Shown here: positions 57,671 through 64,000 of the stretch, one piece after another
Layout of the letters: the number at the start of each line of letters is the position of its first letter
How positions within the stretch are numbered: position 1 is the first letter of the stretch
Assembly (NCBI GenBank): GCA_002812745.2
Contig: NCSJ02000014.1
Span: 186,001 to 250,000, forward strand
DNA: 64,000 nucleotides
Direction of reading: 5' to 3'
From: Scytalidium lignicola
Taxonomy: Eukaryota; Ascomycota; Leotiomycetes
Notes under the pieces: model-generated
What the model saw: only the letters and a program-made list of their open reading frames with translations
Databases searched by the model: none
What the model was told of the DNA's origin: nothing
Made by a program: the position numbers and the translations under genes

Positions 57671-58134
57671 GGTTGCCATCATATAGGCACTTGACTATTC
57701 AATAACTCACCGACTCCATAGATATTGGGCATCGGTCAAAGGTTCGTTAAGACTCTTTTAATGCATGGACTTTGATATTCTATGCGAACCACGCTAATCT
57801 TTCCAAACCCCGCTAAGTGGAGACTTTATTCTGGGGTAGGTGAGCCGATTGGTTAGTGCGTATTTTAACGCACCGGTCCGCACCCTAGCAGGGTTCTCGT
57901 CTTTGTCGGATTTCATTTAGCGTTGTTGCCATATAAATATAGCATGAGCAGTCCGAAAGAGGAATTCCGAGTGATGAGAGGATAGATGTCCTTTGTGTGT
58001 TATTTTGGCCTGGTGAGCTTAACGGCATGGAACATGAGGGTATAAAAGTTCATGGTCATCCTGCTCATACTTTGGTCGATTCTTGACCTGTGGCAAAAGT
58101 CAACGCAAGAACTCTCATAACTGAATTACCTACC
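57671..58134. promoter_or_regulatory. Promoter region of the EthD gene
   Basis: TATA-like ATATAAATATA at about 57931-57941 and GGTATAAAAG at 58039-58048, the latter about 95 bases before the start codon. No remnant of other synthase domains was recognised here. Confidence 0.45.
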
Positions 58135-58512
58135 ATGCCGTATAAGATCCTCATTTTCGTCTCACGCAAAGCTGGCCTCTCACATTCGGCATTTAAGAAT
58201 CATTATGAAACTAGCCACATCCCTCTTCTCCAGCATTTTGCGGGCAACCTTTTTCCAAAACACCATAAGCGATATTATCTACAATTTAGCGCGGATAGTC
58301 AACCTACAGTACTACAAGGCAATAAAGCCTTTTTCGATTTCGACGCCGTTGCTGAAGTTAGTTTTAATGATGAGCCAGGTTATAAGGCCTTTATTGATGT
58401 CCTGAGTACTGAGGAAGCGAGTAAAACACTTGTTGAGGATGAAGAAAAGTTTTCAGGCCGCGAGAAGATAAAGATTGTTGTTATAGGCGATATACAGGAG
58501 ACGAAGACATAA
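58135..58512 (+). CDS. EthD-domain protein
   Basis: One exon. The first in-frame ATG is 58135, giving 125 residues; the frame is open further upstream but starts with GTG. The sequence MPYKILIFVSRKAGLSHSAF, then NHYETSHIPLLQHFAG and HKRYYLQF, is the pattern of the EthD family (dimeric alpha-beta barrel), including the YxxxHxPL stretch. Related fungal proteins serve as small oxygenases, cyclases or decarboxylases, often inside secondary-metabolite clusters, though others have no known role. No signal peptide. It lies beside the decayed polyketide synthase hydrolase and may be a surviving member of that locus. It is convergent with RRP5. Confidence 0.88.
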   Translation: MPYKILIFVSRKAGLSHSAFKNHYETSHIPLLQHFAGNLFPKHHKRYYLQFSADSQPTVLQGNKAFFDFDAVAEVSFNDEPGYKAFIDVLSTEEASKTLVEDEEKFSGREKIKIVVIGDIQETKT

Positions 58513-58782
58513 GAGCTTGAGATACTTCTCCTATAGCCCCTTAAGTTATTAACGGCTCATTAGGTATTATAAGAGTGTTAAATTCCCGGAGTGATATTCT
58601 TTAATTGCAGGGCTGTTGAGGTAGAATTCCTAGCTAAAGATTAACATACAACTTAGTGTGTTTAATAAGGCTCCAATATAAGACATCAGCCATTTATTTT
58701 AAATCATGTTTTGTTGTTCCAATACCACATTTAGACACTGTTCGTGAATTTATGTACACCTTCCTCCGCCTGTTCAGAACCT

Positions 58783-61700
58783 TTAATTCCGGGATTTGTT
58801 TTCAACAGCGTCTCTAACCCACTCCTCTGCCTTTATCCTTACTTTTTCGCAAGATTTCTTATCTCCATTCTTCTCTTCCCAATCACTCCATCTTTTAAAC
58901 CATGCCTTGACACCTTTAGGCTTCAATCCCTTAGTCTTTACGGCTCTTTCAAACACTCCACGAATGATATCCTTGTCCCCTTGTTGAATTTCGAGATCAA
59001 GAAGCTGGTTCCAGATATCCAGTCGCTTTGGGAAAGTTGAAAGGATCCCTTCAATAATTGTCCGCCCGCGTTCAGGAGATCCAGATTTGGAATGGAACTC
59101 GAGGGCTGCAAACTTCAGGCTGAGATTTAGATGAGTGTGTGGTGGGAGTGCCTGAATAGCTCGAGGGAGAAGAGCGCGGCCTTTGTCGGCGGATGAAACG
59201 GTGTTGTAGAGGAAATGGGCGTAATTATACCAAACTTCAGGAGATTGGGAGAATTTCTTTGTGATTACTTGGAAGAGAGTCTCAGCTTTCTATTTGACAG
59301 TTAGTTTCAAATATTAAAAGTAATTTCCTCATAGTACTCACATCATGCTTGCCAGACTGGATATAAATACTGGCCATTCTTTCGTGGACTTCCTGTGCGT
59401 CATTGTATTGGCATGCTCGTTTGAACGCTTCTTCCGTAGTCTCATCACTTCCGTATGCATTTTCTAGATTGAGTAAGGCTATCCAAACATTCAGTTTCTC
59501 TGTTTCTTCGCGAATGTTGATCGTCTTTATGGCACGCTCCGCCAATTCTCTTGCGCTGTTGAGTTCGCTGAGTTTAATTTGGAATGCCATATACTCAATC
59601 CAAAGTTGTGACGAATCTGGCTGACCGAGAAGCAGTCGTTCAAAATCGCTGACAGATTGTGGGCCATTGACATCGAGATCAGCAGTACGATCAATCATTG
59701 CATCTGACCTTCGCTTTTTCTTTCTGGACTTCTCTTCCCCGATATCTTTCTCCTGGTCTGCTTCTGAGTTATCCTCGATCTGGTCTAAAATATTAGCTGA
59801 CCAGTCGAACCCACCAGGGTTCAATGGCTCAACGGTGAGCTCGTCATCCATATCTTCATCCTGTAAATATTTATAATCCTGCCCTTCTTGATCTACAATC
59901 TCAGCATCTTGAAAACTAGTGATGCTATCATCTTCTTCATCGGCGTCGTCGTTGTCCTCCTCATCGCTTCCACTTAAATCACCAAGTTTAACACCTTGCA
60001 TCTCGTCGAACTGGTCTGACTCATCATCATCTTCCGATTCGCCATTGTCCTCGAAATATGACGCTTTAAGCCCGAAATTAATCCGTTTCTTTTCAGGATC
60101 TATTTTCAACACAATAGCTTTAACTGCATCCCCTTCATTGTACAGCTTCTTCACATCATGAACAGGCTTCTCAGCCATCTCACTACGATGACACAGACCA
60201 CTGACATTCGAAGAACCATCAACAACTATGAAGACTCCGAAATCCTCCACTTTTCTAATTTTCCCAGTGACCACTTGCCCGATCTTCATGTCGTTGAACA
60301 CCAGAGGAGATTTGTAGTCGTTATCCACAACAGATGATTTCAAGCTTAATTGAACATGATTTGAAGCAGGGTCAGAAACAGTAACTTTACCCCTGACTAG
60401 CTGATCAATCTGAAGGCTTGACTTCCAGTCCTTGATATAGGAGTCGGATAGGTCGGACACTCGCACAAAAGCAGTCACATTACCACCTAGGTTGACAAAT
60501 ATGCCGCTATCAGCAACATTTTTGACAAAGCCACGAACAATAGTATTGACCTTCAAATCCGAGTAGGCTGAAATTTCGCGGTCTACAACAGGGATAGACG
60601 AATTTAAGACTCTGGAAGGGCGTGTTGATAACCTAATCCTCTTATTTGGTCTATCGGTATCAATAACACAGACTCTAATAATATCGTTCTTGTTATACGC
60701 TGTTGTGTCGACCTGAGAGAAATCATCCGCAAAGTCTGGAAGGTTAACAGGACCAGATACGCTCTCGCTAAGTTGTACCATAATCTGTCTTTCGTTTACT
60801 CTTGTGATTTTACCAGGTACTACCATACCCTTGGAAAGATTGTCAAACGTTAAAATTGTGGATGACTTCGAAGATCTAGCGGAGAGATCGAGTCTGTTCT
60901 GCTCCGCATCTACACCAGTGACGTGAACTTTAACGGCAGAACCAATTGGGAAATTGGATTCCAGGTCCTTGAGGAGGGAAACATCGTCTGAGATATCCAG
61001 TCCGCTAATTCTACCACGAACATTTGGTGAGAGATTAACCCACAAGCAACCATCACCGATGTTGTTCACAAAAGCGATCCAAGATGAACCGAGTGTAATT
61101 TGATTCAAAGAAAGGGGCTCGAGAGGAAGTTCTGTCTGATCACTCTTCTTCGCGGACAGTTCGAAAACAAACGACCTGCTAGACCTGTGGGTAATTGGGA
61201 GGAACCGATGAGTCCGAGCATCATGTATACCTAACACTCGAACATCGACAATTTGCTTTGGTGAAAATGCTCGTAATGGTCGTTTCCGGTCTTTGATATC
61301 ACTCCAGGAATCGAAAATTTCAGATACGTCTATGCGTCCCTGGATATTATCTGCTAGCTGGACGTTGATCTGGGTCTCTTTAACTGAAACGATCTTGGCC
61401 TTAGTCAACTTCCCGATCGTCAAGTCATCTAAACAAGTAACCGATTCATCAACTGGGTTGTTAACAGCCGGGTCATCACCAATGACAGGTTTTGAGGCAG
61501 TATCGTTGCTCTTAATATCAATCATAGATAGTACGAATCTCCGCTGATCCCGATCAACAGACAGAATTTTGGCTTCTACAGATTGATACTTCTTCAGCCC
61601 AAATTCAGGCTGTAGAATAGCAGCTTCCGGTAGCTTATTCTTAGGTAATAATCCAGTAAGTATTCCTCCAAACTGTACAAAGACAGCTGTTGGCGTAATA

Positions 61701-64000
61701 TTTCTCACAAATCCATGGACTAATCTTTTCTCCTTTACATCTTCGAAGCCTCTCAGGAGTGTATGTCCTTTAGCATCTTTCAAGAGGCTCGGCTTGTTTG
61801 AAAGAACGATCAAGCGTTTCTGCTCTAGTTTCTCAAGAACAACGAGATCAGTTAACGTCTGGCCAACTCGGATTTTTTTCATTGCAGATAAGTTTTTGGA
61901 ATCAGACCTATCCGTCAGGTGGCCAACTGGGAGTATGGCACGTAAACCATACTCATGTAGCTCAACAGAAATATCCTCGTTAGACTTCTCAGTGACAGCG
62001 GCTGTAACAATATCACCAATTTTGAGCTTTTTCATTGCATTTTGTTGAGCCTCCCCAAAAATAGAAGGATCTTTACAAGATACTACCAATTTTTGGGCTG
62101 TATGATCAACTCTCAGGACATGCACATTGACGACCTGTCCCACTTTGAAATGCTGAGCGGGATCCTCAATGTATGCTTCGCTCATTTCTGATACGGGAAG
62201 GAACCCTCGCACATTTCCGTAAAATTGGACAACGGCTCCTGATGGGATAATATTGATGATGGTACCTAGACTCTGGGTACCAGGCTCTATTTCCTCGTAA
62301 GAAATGAAGGCTTTCACGTCTGAGTTCACCAGGGTCTTTTTAAGAGTAAGTCGAATCTGTTGCTTGCTTGCATCTGTAGATAGGACTCTTGCCGTCACGG
62401 TCATACCCTCTTTGAACCTTTTCTCAGGGTGAAGCAGCTGAACATCAGCTAAATGGGTTTGGGGGACGAAGCCAGTCAGACCTTCAGCGAGCTTCACCAG
62501 CAATCCCCCAACACCAGTTGCATTTATGATTAACTTCTCGATCTGACCCTTCACCACCTCGCCAACCTTAAGATCTTCAATACGTAAAAATGGTTGTTCC
62601 AGAACTGATTTTTCGAACGAAACCAGGTAGACACCATCTATGGAGTTGTATCCAATGACCCTGCCTCGATGAACTGAGCCGACGTTGTATTGCCCGGAAG
62701 ATTCCGATAGAGTTTCTATCTTCCCATCCTTTATCCGTGAAATGTGAACAAACCCACCGACACCTTTAAGCCCGATGTTAACGAAAAGTCCGATGGCTGG
62801 TTCCACGTGTTGCACCACAACCTTTTCAATAATTGTAGATAAGGGGAGAGCCGACAAAGGGTCCTGTCTCTCGGCAGCCTTGCCTACCTGCACTGATGAA
62901 AGCGATAATACGTGATCTAAAAGAGAAATTCCCAGCTTTGGTGAGCTAGATGTCGGGAATGTACAGATAATTCTGGCTTTGATCTTCGATCCAACTTTGT
63001 ATTTGCTTTCCAGGCTTTTGCCAAGATAAAAGGCACCCGATTGTATTAGATCTGCCGTCACATCTAATAAACCCATGACCTTTCCAGCTAAGCCATGGGG
63101 GCTCAGGGTAGTGACCAGGACCTCTACAGCGGTTCCTGGTAGAAAAGCATCGATATTTGGAGCTTCCGTAAGATAATTCAGCTTCTTGATATTGGCTACT
63201 TTCAAAGGATCGGCTGATAACTTGACAATTTTCCTATTCGAGCTGAATCCGGAAATTGTGCAGAGGAGCACGTTCCCTACTTGCATTTTTGACAAATCCA
63301 TCCCATTACCAATTTCCTTGGACGACATGAAGCCTCGCATATCGGAAGATTGGAATCCGATATCCATGATAAGGCCATGGTCTTCGACACTAAGAACGGA
63401 CGCCATGACAGTATTGTGTATAGTAATATTATCGGAAGTAAGACCTGAATTGGATTGCGTTGGGTTCAGTGATAATTCTATCCTGCGTTTAGGTTTTCCC
63501 ACTGATTTCTCCGATGGATCATCACTTGTAGAAATAACATAGGCCCTGAGGTACCTGCCTACCGTAAACATTGCATTCAAGTCGATATCCTCTACCTCTT
63601 GATCCTCCTCTTCCGCAGCAGCTATTTCTTCGATTCTCTTTGTCAAATCATTAGAAATCGAAGTGATAGGCACATATCCAGTAAGATTATTCGGGAGGGA
63701 TAAAGCTATGTCGTGATCGTTTATTTGCGCGACCTGCCCAAGGACGAGAGATCCAGGAACTATGCGCTACGGAATATTAGTCGCCACTTCAGTTTCTCAT
63801 ATTAAGTATACGAGACTTACCTTATAGCTAAGACTCTCAATTGTAACCTCATTTTCATCATTGGCCGCTTTCTTGCCATCTCCTTGGGGTCCATCGCCTT
63901 TTGATTTCTGTTTTCTCCGCACATGAGGCGCATCATGTATATCTCGTTCGGATTTTTTACCACCCTCCTGCTCAAACAGAACATCGTTTGTAGCTTCAAT
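58783..64000 (-). CDS. RRP5: rRNA biogenesis protein RRP5 (partial, 5' end outside the window)
   Basis: Three exons lie in the window: from beyond 64000 to 63821, then 63766-59342, then 59289-58783. Frames join across both introns (SLSYK to RIVPGS at the first; GKHD to KAETLF at the second). The visible part is about 1,700 residues. About a dozen S1 RNA-binding repeats fill the first two thirds, each with the pattern V.G.V......G.FV....... (for example IGLFVNIGLKGVGGFVHISR and DSGIFVNLGGNVTAFVRVSD). An acidic linker follows (DLSGSDEEDNDDADEEDD) and then a basic KKKRR stretch. The C-terminal third has HAT/TPR-like helices (LWIEYMAFQIKLSELNSARE and VWYNYAHFLYN). RRP5 is a nucleolar factor needed for cleavages leading to both 18S and 5.8S rRNA. 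The last exon is easily missed because it is separated by a 52-nt intron. Confidence 0.96.

Overview
The window is nuclear DNA from a filamentous ascomycete. Genes carry short introns of about 40-120 nt with GTNNGT-type donors, CTAAC/CTAAT-like branch sites and YAG acceptors, and coding density is moderate. Several proteins are restricted to or typical of Pezizomycotina: a SamB-type MYND protein, an Irs4-type EH protein, an RFTS-domain protein like the DIM-7/Raf2 heterochromatin factors, and a CSN5. Their general resemblance suggests Leotiomycetes, but that is inference. No transposon, tRNA, rRNA or CRISPR array was recognised. Isolated N bases sit beside homopolymers, which matters when judging frameshifts.

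Layout: 1-254 start of an unidentified minus-strand gene; 1086-2367 2-oxoglutarate/Fe(II) dioxygenase (+); 2717-4112 PUS4/TruB pseudouridine synthase (-) with an apparent 1-nt frameshift; 4487-6485 RFTS-domain protein (+); 8396-10513 SamB/Mub1 MYND protein (-); 10514-14675 a long gene-free stretch with a strongly G-poor segment; 14676-17090 Ase1/PRC1/MAP65 spindle-midzone protein (-); 18169-19281 CSN5 (+); 19487-21494 mitochondrial glutamyl-tRNA synthetase (-), divergent from 21832-23243 class A J-protein with a C-terminal CaaX box (+); 23760-24489 ribosomal protein eL32 (+); 25040-27174 secreted S28 serine peptidase (-); 28095-29950 two doubtful remnants of small secreted proteins; 30763-31551 short Sec2-domain coiled-coil protein (-); 34776-36287 conserved disordered fungal protein (+); 38488-40392 Irs4-type EH protein (+); 41348-50146 giant FMP27/BLTP2 bridge-like lipid transfer protein (-); 51487-52329 small membrane protein of Tim17-like character (-), divergent from 52866-54966 eIF4B (+); 56345-57670 decayed terminal hydrolase domain of a non-reducing polyketide synthase (-); 58135-58512 EthD-domain protein (+); 58783-64000 RRP5 (-, 5' end outside the window).

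Most genes are housekeeping: ribosome production (RRP5, eL32), translation (eIF4B, mitochondrial GluRS, PUS4), protein turnover (CSN5, Mub1/SamB), folding (J-protein), mitosis (Ase1), lipid transport (FMP27) and trafficking or lipid signalling (Sec2-like, Irs4-like). They form no operon-like unit. The less ordinary parts are the polyketide synthase relic next to an intact EthD gene, which looks like the remains of a secondary-metabolite locus, the AT-rich 27.4-30.4 kb stretch with small-gene remnants, and the RFTS-domain protein.
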